Shown: positions 1 through 8,606, numbered from the stretch's first letter. The stretch is DNA of 47,875 bases from RGIG8306 sp964566025 (GCA_964566025.1 CAZMHF010000009.1:1-47875); one strand, 5' to 3'. Program-made: numbers and translations. The notes: generated by a model from the letters alone, not told the origin.

Positions 1-414
1 ATTTTAAAAAACTCTCTTGAATTAATGTTTGATGAGTGTCTTGATTTTATTTTAAAGAAATTAAAATTATACACACCTAATGTAACCTTTAATTTTATTG
101 GCGAAGAAAGAAAAATTAAAACTAACCGCATTGTGTATATTGAAAGTGAAAGACATCTTCTTAATTTTTATATTTTAGAAAACACAAAAAAACTACAGCA
201 GTACAAGCTGTATTCAAAACTAGATGCAGTTGAAGAGCTATTAAGCAATGCATATTTTTTAAGAATACATAAAAGCTATCTTGTAAATATGCGATTCATT
301 ACATACTTTAATAATTACACTGTGCGATTAGGCGAATATACAGAAATACATATTCCGCGCGCACGTTATCAAGAAGCAAGAGGAAAGTATATCTCATATA
401 AAGGGGAAGAATAG
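1..414 (+). CDS. LytTR-type response regulator, C-terminal part (5' end outside window)
   Basis: The reading frame is open from base 1 and stops at 412-414, giving 137 residues, so the gene begins upstream of the window. The visible part matches a LytTR DNA-binding domain: a basic beta-strand start (KIKTNRIVYIES), then LLSNAYFLRIHKSYLVN, the conserved core in which the HKSYLVN segment contacts DNA, and a closing strand ending IPRARYQ. The receiver domain that normally precedes it is missing only because of the window edge. An AgrC-like histidine kinase follows, so this is probably the AgrA/VirR-like partner of that kinase. Family membership is clear. The target genes are not known, although direct repeats at 1777-1810 are candidate binding sites. 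Confidence 0.88.
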   Translation: MLKNSLELMFDECLDFILKKLKLYTPNVTFNFIGEERKIKTNRIVYIESERHLLNFYILENTKKLQQYKLYSKLDAVEELLSNAYFLRIHKSYLVNMRFITYFNNYTVRLGEYTEIHIPRARYQEARGKYISYKGEE

Positions 415-438
415 AAGGAGGGCAAGAATAAGATGGTA

Positions 439-448
439 NNNNNNNNNN
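439..448. other. Assembly gap (10 N)
   Basis: Ten undetermined bases lie between an ideal Shine-Dalgarno/start (aaggaggg at 416-423, ATG at 433) and a copy of the interspersed repeat at 450-479. The true gap length is unknown. The gap sits where the start of the histidine kinase gene should be, so the kinase N-terminus cannot be read here. Confidence 0.95.
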
Positions 449-449
449 T

Positions 450-479
450 AGCGAAGCGGATTTCGAGTATCCGAATTGA
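450..479 (+). repeat. Interspersed hairpin element, copy C (partial)
   Basis: This 30-bp stretch is identical to 26330-26359. It contains the small hairpin cggat-ttcgagt-atccg and ends in a TGA. The left side is lost in the N gap, so this is probably only the right end of an element. It sits against the gap, as expected if an assembler broke at a repeat. The TGA at 477-479 lies in the kinase frame, so the element either interrupts the kinase N-terminus or was joined here wrongly. Confidence 0.8.
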
Positions 480-521
480 CTCGTTGGCGCTATCATTGAT
501 GCCTTCATATGCAATGTTTAT

Positions 522-1775
522 ATGACGACATTTGAAAAAGAAAAAAAACAATTTATGGCGAACACACTAAGTATATTTATGCTGACGATTTCCTTCTTTG
601 TAATTTCTTTGAATTTTGAAGGCGGTGGTATAACGCTCATTATTAGAAAAATGATCATTGCTAGTATACTCATTATTATGTTCATGAATGCGCTTAGTGA
701 TATTCAATTTAAATACACCATCTTAATAGGTATTTTGTTTGCGGCGTGTATGGTTTGCATTGATAGTATCATGCTTACATTATCAGAAGTTGCCATTAAC
801 CAAAATATCGTTTCGCAAGATAATGTTCTTTCGAAATTTGCATGGAGTCTTATTACAAAAACGATTTTATTTATCGCTGCTGTGTCGTTGCGAAGGTATT
901 GGAAAAAATCAAACTTGGTGCATTTGAGAAAAATGGAGTGGATTATTTTCTTAAGCTTTCCAGTTGCTACAATTTTCTCGACCACATGGATATTGTTATC
1001 CATAGAAAATGATTATTCTTATTTGATGGTAACCATCCTAACTTTTTTATTGATGAACATTGCGGTGTTTTATTTTATGGAAAATATCGTAAAAAGAGAG
1101 GAGAAATCTCAACAAGAAAAATTGACGCGTGAACAAGTGAGAAATCAACTTCGCTTGTATGAACAAATGAATGCGAATTATGAGCGGCAAAGGCGTGAAG
1201 CGCATGAATATAAAAATAATATTAGCTGTATTCAATGGATGTTGCGCTCAGGAGACAAGAAAAAAGCAATGGATTACGTTGAAAAATTATTAGGAAAAAA
1301 AGCAAAAGACGAAGTCAGCGAAATTGAAACAAAAAACCCAATCCTAAATGCAATATTGAATCAAAAATATCATTTAGCGTGGGAGAAAAATATTATTGTT
1401 ACGCTAAGTGTAAATGATTTGTCGCAAGTAGAGATTGAAGAAAATGATCTAGTTGTACTAATATCAAATTTATTTGACAATGCGATTGAGGCGGTAGAAA
1501 AAATGGCTCAAAATAAAATTATTCATTTTAAAATGATTAATGAGCAAGAGCAACTTACGGTTTCAATTAAAAATCCAATAATAGAAGAAGTTGAAGTGGT
1601 AGAGGGAAATTATATAAAAACAACAAAGCAAGATAAAGAGAATCATGGAATTGGGATGAAAAACATTAAGTTTATTATCGAAAAATATCAGGGAGCAAGC
1701 ACCATAAAATGCAAGGATAAATGGTTTAATTTCTCAGCCATTTTACCTCACAAACAAGAAAAATTAAAAATCTAG
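522..1775 (+). CDS. AgrC-like sensor histidine kinase (GHKL type), N-terminus unresolved
   Basis: A 417-residue membrane sensor kinase. Residues about 10-190 hold several hydrophobic membrane segments and residues 190-225 a charged linker coil. The histidine box is at REAHEYKNN (His about 228), the N box at SNLFDNAIEA (about 313-322) and the G box at HGIGMKNI near the end. This HPK10-like arrangement is that of peptide-sensing kinases of the Agr family. No Shine-Dalgarno site precedes the ATG at 522. In-frame codons back to 480 read like family sequence (LVGAIIDAFI), and a perfect ribosome site with ATG at 433 lies before the 10-N gap. The native start is therefore probably 433, with the gap and repeat in between. 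No agrB or agrD gene is visible. It is presumably co-transcribed with the LytTR regulator. Confidence 0.88.
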   Translation: MTTFEKEKKQFMANTLSIFMLTISFFVISLNFEGGGITLIIRKMIIASILIIMFMNALSDIQFKYTILIGILFAACMVCIDSIMLTLSEVAINQNIVSQDNVLSKFAWSLITKTILFIAAVSLRRYWKKSNLVHLRKMEWIIFLSFPVATIFSTTWILLSIENDYSYLMVTILTFLLMNIAVFYFMENIVKREEKSQQEKLTREQVRNQLRLYEQMNANYERQRREAHEYKNNISCIQWMLRSGDKKKAMDYVEKLLGKKAKDEVSEIETKNPILNAILNQKYHLAWEKNIIVTLSVNDLSQVEIEENDLVVLISNLFDNAIEAVEKMAQNKIIHFKMINEQEQLTVSIKNPIIEEVEVVEGNYIKTTKQDKENHGIGMKNIKFIIEKYQGASTIKCKDKWFNFSAILPHKQEKLKI

Positions 1776-1776
1776 T

Positions 1777-1810
1777 GTCGTTTTATGCTCTTTTACCGTC
1801 GATTTATGCT
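1777..1810 (+). promoter_or_regulatory. Candidate LytTR binding site: 13-bp direct repeats, 21-bp phase
   Basis: GTCGTTTTATGCT (1777-1789) and GTCGATTTATGCT (1798-1810) differ at one base and start 21 bp apart, two helical turns. Tandem direct repeats with this phase are the known binding mode of LytTR regulators such as AgrA and VirR. A TAATAT box at 1841-1846 follows, with no good -35, as at activator-dependent promoters. The link to the regulator at 1-414 is inference from position and repeat geometry. Confidence 0.45.
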
Positions 1811-1852
1811 ATTGGTCTAGTAAAGATGAAAAAAATTTGATAATATTTTGAC

Positions 1853-2049
1853 ATGGAAAAGTAGTTCCATAGTTGTATATCATATAGTTAGTTTCATGAA
1901 AATTCAGTAGCTCTTGTTTTTATTGTTAGAACCTCTCTAATACCTTTGTTTGTACGAGAGCTACTGCACTTTCGCAATAGTACACAAATTATATATCTCC
2001 TTCTTATAAATAAAACCCGACTTTTCTAAAGCTTTAGAAAAGTCGGGTT
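1853..2049 (+). ncRNA. Candidate structured small RNA downstream of the kinase
   Basis: There is no plausible reading frame between 1776 and 2054, but the stretch is ordered. There is a 6-bp hairpin (ATGGAA/TTCCAT, 1853-1870), a perfect 10-bp inverted repeat CAGTAGCTCT/AGAGCTACTG (1905-1914 and 1957-1966) around a 42-nt loop, and a 36-bp perfect palindrome (2014-2049) able to terminate transcription. A possible -10 (TAATAT, 1841-1846) and the direct repeats at 1777-1810 lie just upstream. The layout resembles LytTR-activated regulatory RNAs known in clostridia, but no sequence family was recognised. A peptide-coding role cannot be excluded, since only very short frames are present. Confidence 0.3.
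2014..2049. terminator. Bidirectional terminator, 36-bp perfect palindrome
   Basis: aacccgacttttctaaag is followed directly by its exact reverse complement. Read on the minus strand it is followed by TTTTATTT, so it mainly terminates the phosphofructokinase gene ending at 2055. On the plus strand the tail is weaker (ttcttagtt). Confidence 0.85.
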
Positions 2050-2054
2050 CTTAG

Positions 2055-3278
2055 TTAAGTTAGTATTTGATAAAGCGGAATGCCATTTTTAAAGGTTGGC
2101 ATGCTCTCGCCTTGAATAAGCGGCGTAAGATAGGTCATCATTTCCTCCGTAATATCGTGTCCATTTTCGGAGATATAAGATGGAGGGACTTTTTTTTCGA
2201 AATTGGCAACGTCCTTGACACGTACTCGTCTAAAAACGATGCTATAGGGAGAATCGCTAATGCGCTCGATAGCTGCCATTACGCCAGTCATACCTTCTTT
2301 TGCACATTGAAAAGCATGTAAACCAACCAATCGAGATTCGTGCAAATCGGTGGCGCTAGAAATATGTGCAGCGCATCGTTGCATAAGATTAAGTTCAATC
2401 GAACGAACCTTGCAACCAATTTCATTGCGAACTAGATTTTCCAATACTTTGGATGCTCCAGCCATAATGCTATGCCCAAAGGCATCTTCAATAGAAAGGG
2501 AAGAATCCGCGGAAATATAGTGGTTATTTTCGTCTTTGATTCCTTCGCTAATGGCAATTAAAACGTCAGGGTGTTTTTCTAACTCATGCTTTACATCCTT
2601 AATAAATTGTTCTTTTGAAAAAGCTTTTTCGCATAAATAAATGAGGCTAGGGCCACGACCACCATTTAAACGTGATAAAGCGCTAGAAGCTGTAAGCCAT
2701 CCAGCATTTCGGCCCATCACTTCAACGATGGTTACAGCAGGTATATCATACACGCTACAATCTCTTTCGAGCTCTGAAAAGGTGGTTGCGATATATTTAG
2801 CAGCAGATCCAAAGCCAGGACAGTGATCCGTTCCTAATAAATCATTGTCAATGGTTTTAGGAACGCCAATTACCTTGATATCATAAATGTCATGCATAAT
2901 TAAATAACGGGATAATTTTTCGACGGTATCCATTGAATCGTTCCCGCCAATATAAAAAAAGTATGTAATTGCGAAGTTGCGAAGTGTTTCAATAATTTTT
3001 AGATATTGGGCATCATTATCATTGGGATCGTCTAATTTGAAACGACAAGATCCTAAGGAAGAGGAAGGTGTGTAGCTTAATAAGTCTAATGAAAATGTAT
3101 CCCGCAAATAAGGATTGAGATAGATTAAATCCTCTTCAAGAACGCCTTTTATGCCGTGGTGTGCACCATAGATTCGATCGATACTACCGCTAGAAAAGCC
3201 ACCTGTGATAATGCCTGCCAATGTTGCATTGATGGCAGAAGTAGGGCCGCCAGACTGTGCAATAAGCATATTTGTCAT
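2055..3278 (-). CDS. pfp: Pyrophosphate-dependent 6-phosphofructokinase
   Basis: A 407-residue cytoplasmic glycolytic enzyme that phosphorylates fructose 6-phosphate, probably with pyrophosphate rather than ATP. The N-terminus reads MLIAQSGGPTSAIN. The nucleotide-site motif is GGNDSMDT (about 111-118), with Asp where ATP enzymes have Gly. PKTIDND carries the Lys typical of PPi enzymes, and MGRNAGWLT is also present. These residues support PPi use, a family-level inference. A longer frame begins at a TTG (3293), but that TTG lies inside the Shine-Dalgarno sequence ggaggtg, so ATG 3278 is chosen. On the minus strand a TATAAT box (rc at about 3310-3315) lies upstream, so it is probably transcribed alone and ends at the palindrome at 2014-2049. 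Confidence 0.9.
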   Translation of the reverse strand: MTNMLIAQSGGPTSAINATLAGIITGGFSSGSIDRIYGAHHGIKGVLEEDLIYLNPYLRDTFSLDLLSYTPSSSLGSCRFKLDDPNDNDAQYLKIIETLRNFAITYFFYIGGNDSMDTVEKLSRYLIMHDIYDIKVIGVPKTIDNDLLGTDHCPGFGSAAKYIATTFSELERDCSVYDIPAVTIVEVMGRNAGWLTASSALSRLNGGRGPSLIYLCEKAFSKEQFIKDVKHELEKHPDVLIAISEGIKDENNHYISADSSLSIEDAFGHSIMAGASKVLENLVRNEIGCKVRSIELNLMQRCAAHISSATDLHESRLVGLHAFQCAKEGMTGVMAAIERISDSPYSIVFRRVRVKDVANFEKKVPPSYISENGHDITEEMMTYLTPLIQGESMPTFKNGIPLYQILT

Positions 3279-3334
3279 TTGAAACACCTCCAAAAATAAT
3301 TGATCGCAATCATTATAGCATAGTTGTTTTATTT

Positions 3335-4564
3335 TTAGTAGCTGTTATTTTGCCAGTACGGTTTTTCGTAGACAAAATCCTTTAGATTTTCGATGCTTGT
3401 ATTGATTGATACATCTGAAAAGTACAGTAGATTTTCTGCCTTGTGCATGCCAGTAAGGCATTGGGCAAGTCTTTGAATACTAAGACGAAGGTGAGGCGTG
3501 GTTTGTTCGGTCTTTTTTACGGAAGAAACAAATCCATTTGCATAATCGATCGAATAAAAACCATTGTTAATAGGTAGTGTTATGTCATTGTATACTTCCA
3601 ATACAAAGTGGCCATTGCCACGAAAATGAGTAAGTGAAAGTGCTTTTTCAACATTGACTACACGATTCATGCCATTAGAAACAAGCATTGAGGTGGCATC
3701 GTAATCCGCATAATCAGTGCACAAATGACCAAATGAATAAAAGCAAGATGTTTTAAAGGAAAGATAAGGATAGTCCTTTTGAAAGGTTTTTAAAAAATTA
3801 ATCAATGCAAAAAACGCTTCCGTATCATCAAAAATAAGTTCATCACAAGAAAGGCAAAGTTTATCGTCAATCGTTTGTTTAGAAAATTTCACAAGACCTG
3901 CAATGGAATCACCTCGGCGGTAACCGTATAAGAAGGTTTGTGACGTAAATGGTTTTGCGGATTCATAAATTTCCCAATCAAATTCATCACGTTCAATCAT
4001 CATATTGTGTTGTTTTGCAAAGCGTTGGTAGCAATTTTTGTATTCATCTAAGTTTGAAGAAGCGTTTGCACGATAAAGCTCAAAGGCTCCTTTAAATGGC
4101 AACGAAGGAAGGCCGTTCATCTCAAATATATAATGTTGTTGAGTAATTCGCTCATAACCGAATTTTCGATAAAAAGCTTCACTAAAAGCATAAAGGTATG
4201 AGAATACCACACCTTCATCGTAAGCATCTTGAAGATATTGCTCAAATATGGCACGCACAGCGCCATTTCGTCGAAAATGAGGATGCGTAGCAACGCCGCT
4301 AATGCCGTCCATTTTCACTGGAGTCCCTTCGTAATATGCCATAAAAGGGTATGGATGCATAATGGACATCATCTCATTTTTGTCGTTAAAAGCAGCATAT
4401 TTTCTCTGCCAAGAAACGGTCTCTTTGGTTGTTGGATTATTAATAGTTTCGTCGATATATTCCGTCGGGTCTTTTCCTTCTGTATCATGCGACCATTCAA
4501 AAGCTAAGGCACTAATATTGCGATATTCCATCAGCTCTTCGGGGGTTATCTTTCTTATAATCAT
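3335..4564 (-). CDS. Eis-like GNAT N-acetyltransferase
   Basis: A 409-residue protein with the layout of the Eis family: an N-terminal GNAT domain, a second degenerate GNAT domain and a C-terminal SCP2-like domain. The acetyl-CoA loop is visible as VATHPHFRRNGAVRAIF (about 92-108). SYLYAFSEAFYRKFGYE is the usual family signature, and the C-terminal half from about 290 carries the sterol-carrier-like part. Eis proteins acetylate amines, in some species aminoglycosides, but the substrate here cannot be read. The start has a good ribosome site (aaggagat, then ATG). It lies just upstream of the phosphofructokinase gene on the same strand, but that gene seems to have its own -10 box. Confidence 0.85.
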   Translation of the reverse strand: MIIRKITPEELMEYRNISALAFEWSHDTEGKDPTEYIDETINNPTTKETVSWQRKYAAFNDKNEMMSIMHPYPFMAYYEGTPVKMDGISGVATHPHFRRNGAVRAIFEQYLQDAYDEGVVFSYLYAFSEAFYRKFGYERITQQHYIFEMNGLPSLPFKGAFELYRANASSNLDEYKNCYQRFAKQHNMMIERDEFDWEIYESAKPFTSQTFLYGYRRGDSIAGLVKFSKQTIDDKLCLSCDELIFDDTEAFFALINFLKTFQKDYPYLSFKTSCFYSFGHLCTDYADYDATSMLVSNGMNRVVNVEKALSLTHFRGNGHFVLEVYNDITLPINNGFYSIDYANGFVSSVKKTEQTTPHLRLSIQRLAQCLTGMHKAENLLYFSDVSINTSIENLKDFVYEKPYWQNNSY

Positions 4565-4669
4565 AATATCTCCTTATATAATGGCAATGTCTACGTTCTA
4601 GTTCTTAAAGGTAGTATAGCAAGAGAAGAAAAAGAAATCAATTATATGAGAAGAAATATAAGAATAATC

Positions 4670-4698
4670 TTGATGATAACTCGATAAAGTAGTATACT
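4670..4698 (+). promoter_or_regulatory. Sigma-A promoter
   Basis: TTGATG (4670-4675), 17-nt spacer, TATACT (4693-4698), about 45 bp before the ATG at 4743. Confidence 0.75.
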
Positions 4699-4742
4699 AT
4701 TAATAGCTTACAAAGAATGTACTTGTTAAGAGGAGAAAAAGA

Positions 4743-5102
4743 ATGCCAACAATTAAAGAAATCTTAGCGGTTGATATTAAAATATTAATTGGCGCTGGTA
4801 TTATCATCGTTTTGTTAATATGCTTACAAGAGTATATATGCATGAATAAAAAAAATAAGTACTCATTTATTTTACCAATTATCGTTTTGCTTGTTGGACT
4901 TAATTTAGGTGCTCTTTATGTATTTGATCCAAACCATATAGATTCTACATTCTCCTATGTACTCAGAATGATTTCAAGTATGATCTTTTTCAATATCCCA
5001 ACAATCTTATTAGTAGCAGTTCGCCAATACCACCTATTCAAAAAAAGAATGGATGACGCTTATAAGGAAGTACCAGAAATATCAGAAGGAGAAACAAGAT
5101 GA
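4743..5102 (+). CDS. Small integral membrane protein, unknown function
   Basis: 119 residues with three hydrophobic segments at about 14-31, 42-61 and 72-94 and a charged C-terminal tail. The start has a good ribosome site (gaggag) and a clear promoter upstream. Its last codons overlap the next gene by four bases (ATGA), so the two are translationally coupled and the small protein may partner the reductase. I recognise no domain. Confidence 0.8.
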   Translation: MPTIKEILAVDIKILIGAGIIIVLLICLQEYICMNKKNKYSFILPIIVLLVGLNLGALYVFDPNHIDSTFSYVLRMISSMIFFNIPTILLVAVRQYHLFKKRMDDAYKEVPEISEGETR

Positions 5103-5656
5103 AGCTTTTAATCATTAATGGAAATCCTAAAATGGACGGATTGTGCGCTACCATGCTACAAAAAGCAACGGAAGGTGCTTGTGCTGGCAAAGCAGATGTT
5201 GTGATGCTTTCTACAAGCGGTATAAACGGTTGTCAAGTCTGTGAAGATGGATGGGGGATATGCAAGATAGAGCATCGCTGTATTCAAAAGGATGATGTGT
5301 TTTCTAAGCTTCATGAAGAAGTGCGCAAAGCCGACGCATTTTGTTTTATCACACCAGTTTATTGGGGCGAAGTAAGCGAAACACTAAAAAGCTTTCTTGA
5401 TAGAGTTAGACGATGTGAATTCGGACAAACAGGTGCTTTTTCAAATAAACCAATATTGTTAATCGCCTCGCCAGGTGGTTCGGGGAATGGTTTGTTGACT
5501 TGTTTAGAGCAAATGGATCGCTTTTGTCGACATGTAGGCTCTCAAATTTTTGATTATATCGGAGTTAATCGGTGGAATAGTGACTATAAGGGAAAAGCCA
5601 TTTATGAAGCAATGTACCATATGGCACAAGGACGAAAAGCTGGCGAAACCGTATAA
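5099..5656 (+). CDS. NADPH-dependent FMN reductase / flavodoxin-fold oxidoreductase
   Basis: 185 residues with a flavodoxin-like fold. The N-terminal strand and phosphate loop read LLIINGNPKMDG, TPVYWGEVS (about 82-90) is the isoalloxazine-side loop, and a third flavin loop begins ASPGGSGNG. A cysteine cluster (CQVCEDGWGIC, then C at HRC) matches the iron-sulfur-flavoprotein-like subgroup of multimeric flavodoxin reductases, although a complete cluster-binding site is not certain. It probably reduces quinones, flavins or another small acceptor. It is coupled to the upstream membrane protein by a 4-base overlap. No clear terminator follows. Confidence 0.85.
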   Translation: MKLLIINGNPKMDGLCATMLQKATEGACAGKADVVMLSTSGINGCQVCEDGWGICKIEHRCIQKDDVFSKLHEEVRKADAFCFITPVYWGEVSETLKSFLDRVRRCEFGQTGAFSNKPILLIASPGGSGNGLLTCLEQMDRFCRHVGSQIFDYIGVNRWNSDYKGKAIYEAMYHMAQGRKAGETV

Positions 5657-5743
5657 AAGCAGGTTATATATCATCTAAAATGGTTTTATTATGGTTTTAT
5701 ATTTTTTTAAAGATACAAAAAAACGATTTGAACGGCAATTTGA

Positions 5744-5772
5744 TTGACATAAAATCATTTGAATAGTAAAAT
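5744..5772 (+). promoter_or_regulatory. Sigma-A promoter for the 929-aa protein gene
   Basis: TTGACA (5744-5749), 17-nt spacer, TAAAAT (5767-5772), with gaggagagg and ATG 5817 downstream. Confidence 0.75.
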
Positions 5773-5816
5773 TAAATGTATTCGCAAATGTACAATCGAC
5801 CGAGGAGAGGGATGAA

Positions 5817-8606
5817 ATGGCAGATAAATTACGACTTGAAAATACAGAACAAAAGCTAGAGGAGGCCAAAGCGCAATATGAAGCATTGGCACAAGAGTTA
5901 GCAACTCCTAAGGGAAAGATGCGAAATATCATGAGCAAAAATGCCATGAGTAATGAGCTAAAGGATATAGAAATTTATATCAAGAGGCTCGAGGAATTGA
6001 AGGCGAAGATAGTTAGTCCAGAAATTGCTGAGCAAAAACGCCAAGAGATGCGCGAAAAACGTGAAAGAGAAAAAGCAGAACGTGATCGCCGTCGTAAAGA
6101 ACGCCTTGAGCGTGAACGCCTTGAAGAAGAAAAACGTGAAAAAGAACGTTTAGAAAAAGAAGAGGCATTGCGTTTAGAGCAAGAGCGTAGTGAAAAAGCT
6201 GAAGAAGATTCGCGTACTGCACAGGAACGTTCTGAAAAATCAGCTGAATACAATAAAGAACTAAATAGAATACAAGCAGCCATGGAGAAAAGATACGTGG
6301 CCAATTTTGGTGAAATTGATCATGAAGTACCACCAGAAGCATTTGATGAGACAAAAGAAGATGCATTGAAAGAAGGAATACAGCTTCCATTATTTTTCAC
6401 AAAAAGAAGAGTTGATGATATTGAAGAAGAAAAGAGTTTTGATATTTATCAATTTGGTGCTCCAGAACCAATCTTAGACTTGGAAATCGAAAGATTTAAA
6501 GAGGAATTAGGAGATGAGGCAGACGTTGAAGTAAGTGACTCAACACCAGTTGCGCCAAGACCAACGGAATATAAGCCAGAAGGTTTTGCAGTTGTTAGAT
6601 CACGTTCTTCTCAAAGCGAAGGCTTTGCATCCGTACAACCAGTTGTAGAGAATGTGATGGTCCCAGATTCACAAGAATTAAGTGAAGAATCGCTTGAAGA
6701 TTTGGCAGGGGCTGCTTTAGCGGAATTGCTATTTGAGGCAGAAGAAATAGAAGAAGCAGCTGAAGAAGCATTTGAAGAAGAAATAATTGAAGAGGAAATC
6801 ACTGAAGAGGAAATCGCTGAAGAAGAAATCGCTGAAGAAGAAATCGCTGAAGAAGAGGTTGCTGAAGAAGAAGTGGCTGAAGAAGAGGTTGCTGAAGAAG
6901 AAGTTGTTGAAGAAGAAGTAGCTGAAGAAGAAGTAGCTGAAGAAGAGATTGATATAGAGGAAATTGTTAAAGAAATTCCGATATCAGATTTTATGCGAAA
7001 ATTCAACGAAGCAAATGGCATTGCTGGCCAAAATGATGCCGAAATAATAGAAGAGACTGTTACGGATTTTGAGACAGATGAAATTCTTGAAGAAGTGCTT
7101 ATTGAAGAGAGTGGTGTTGAAGTAGAAGAAGAACCAGAAATAATGGTAGAAACCGAAGATGTTGTAGAAGTAGAAACGGCTATTGAGCCTGAAGTAGTGA
7201 AAGAAACTCAAGAAACTGAAATAGAAGAAGTAGAAGATATTAAAGAAAAAGCTGTAAAAGAAGAACCAACAATGGCGACAAATGTGACAGCAATTGCTTC
7301 TGTTAGCGTAAATTCCTTTATTAATACAGGGGATACGAGTGCAATGATACCAATCGATATTGATGGTAGAGAAGATCTTTATAGCTTCACAAAAATATCA
7401 CTAGATCAAGCAGAGCTTTTCGTAAAACACGGTAATTTGTTCCACGCTGCAATTGCTGCTCAGGAAGCAATGATCACCTATATTTTTGAAAGATATGTTC
7501 CACAATCTCAAGTGGAATTCTTGATTAAGTATATGCAAACAAAAATCGAAGTGGATGGAGACAATTTAAATGCATCGGATCCATATCGTGCGGTAATTTA
7601 TAGTCATATTTTCAGAAGTGAGATTATAGCATACTTTACATTAAAGAGAATTCAAAAATACGATATTGATACAATCAATTCAAATTTCCAAACGGTAGTA
7701 GATATGCACGAATATTATCGATTTATAAAAGATTATATTGCACATATTGCAAATCGTTTTACGTACACTCCAATAAAAGTAGAAACACAAGAGGATAATC
7801 AAACACAGGGACTATCGTTGCTAAATGGCAATAATGGAGCGGCTTTGATGGCGGCAATAAAAGATAAAATCAGTTATCTTATTGATATTATCAAAAAAGA
7901 CATTGATTCAACAGAAGGGCTTGGAACAATCAAGCAAATGTACCAAACATTTATTTTTGAATCAATTAATATTGCTGAGGTGGAAGGAACATTAGAAAAT
8001 TCCATCGAGAATCTCTTTATTCTACTGAAAAGAAGTCTAGAGCAAGAAGATTCAGGATATGTAGATGAAAGCTTGCTAAAAAGATATTGTATTATGTGTG
8101 GTTTGCGTGAAGATGCAGTAAATCGTTATTGTAATCAATATGATATTAATATTCATGCAGTTTGCGACATGTTTGAAGGATTCCTAAAAATGCAATCATT
8201 GTGTTATCAATTTAGAAACCCAGCGCTTTTGAGTGAAACACTAATTTCGGATTTCTTGATTTCAAACCCAATTGTTCGCAAATTATTGGATCAAAAAATT
8301 AATTATGATATTCGTCAAAAAGAATCAGCAATTACATTGGGTGATCAAGTTGAGGAACCAAAAAAAGAAAAAGTAAAAGGCAGAGGTTTTTTCTTCTTCC
8401 TTAAGAAGAAAGAAAAGGTTGAAGAACCAAAGCAAAATATTATTAACGGTATTGATATAGATTTCTATAAATCAGCATTCTTAAGAGAAGGTTTTGGAAA
8501 TATCAATGGTGTGATGCGACTATTCAATTTTCTAAAAGGAAAAGAAAGAAGTGTTCATGAAGCGTTAGAAATCGCTTCTCAAACAAAGCGAAGCAAAAAG
8601 CATTAG
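5817..8606 (+). CDS. Large acidic coiled-coil protein, unknown function
   Basis: 929 residues, not recognised as a known family. Residues 1-170 form a highly charged Lys/Arg/Glu coiled coil that includes runs such as EKREREKAERDRRRKER. Residues 170-310 are mixed. Residues about 318-381 are a tandem AEEEI/AEEEV five-residue repeat coded by 15-nt units. Residues 385-510 remain very acidic. From about 515 to the end is a folded, mainly helical region with hydrophobic helices such as FHAAIAAQEAMITYIFE and an unusual GFFFFLKKK patch near 860. There is no signal peptide or membrane segment, so it is probably cytoplasmic. It has its own promoter and a terminator at 8644-8679, so it stands alone. A scaffold or cytoskeletal role would suit the composition but is not shown. 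An RNA- or nucleoid-associated role is equally possible. Confidence 0.8.
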   Translation: MADKLRLENTEQKLEEAKAQYEALAQELATPKGKMRNIMSKNAMSNELKDIEIYIKRLEELKAKIVSPEIAEQKRQEMREKREREKAERDRRRKERLERERLEEEKREKERLEKEEALRLEQERSEKAEEDSRTAQERSEKSAEYNKELNRIQAAMEKRYVANFGEIDHEVPPEAFDETKEDALKEGIQLPLFFTKRRVDDIEEEKSFDIYQFGAPEPILDLEIERFKEELGDEADVEVSDSTPVAPRPTEYKPEGFAVVRSRSSQSEGFASVQPVVENVMVPDSQELSEESLEDLAGAALAELLFEAEEIEEAAEEAFEEEIIEEEITEEEIAEEEIAEEEIAEEEVAEEEVAEEEVAEEEVVEEEVAEEEVAEEEIDIEEIVKEIPISDFMRKFNEANGIAGQNDAEIIEETVTDFETDEILEEVLIEESGVEVEEEPEIMVETEDVVEVETAIEPEVVKETQETEIEEVEDIKEKAVKEEPTMATNVTAIASVSVNSFINTGDTSAMIPIDIDGREDLYSFTKISLDQAELFVKHGNLFHAAIAAQEAMITYIFERYVPQSQVEFLIKYMQTKIEVDGDNLNASDPYRAVIYSHIFRSEIIAYFTLKRIQKYDIDTINSNFQTVVDMHEYYRFIKDYIAHIANRFTYTPIKVETQEDNQTQGLSLLNGNNGAALMAAIKDKISYLIDIIKKDIDSTEGLGTIKQMYQTFIFESINIAEVEGTLENSIENLFILLKRSLEQEDSGYVDESLLKRYCIMCGLREDAVNRYCNQYDINIHAVCDMFEGFLKMQSLCYQFRNPALLSETLISDFLISNPIVRKLLDQKINYDIRQKESAITLGDQVEEPKKEKVKGRGFFFFLKKKEKVEEPKQNIINGIDIDFYKSAFLREGFGNINGVMRLFNFLKGKERSVHEALEIASQTKRSKKH
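6787..6954 (+). repeat. 15-nt in-frame tandem repeat (AEEEI/V)
   Basis: About eleven imperfect 15-nt units of the form gctgaagaagaaatc/gtt code for the five-residue repeat in the 929-aa protein. The units differ mostly at third positions, so the array is not a very recent expansion. Such arrays are prone to length change. Confidence 0.85.

Noticed and set aside
1776..2054. AgrD-like signal peptide gene near the kinase
   Set aside because: Only very short frames exist on the plus strand (three to four codons after each ATG). None resembles an AgrD peptide, and no agrB is present.
6611..7021. Long Ser-rich reading frame antisense to the AEEE repeat
   Set aside because: It is the complement of a low-complexity Glu repeat (gaa/gag read backwards gives Ser codons). 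It has no ribosome site and the sense frame is clearly the gene.
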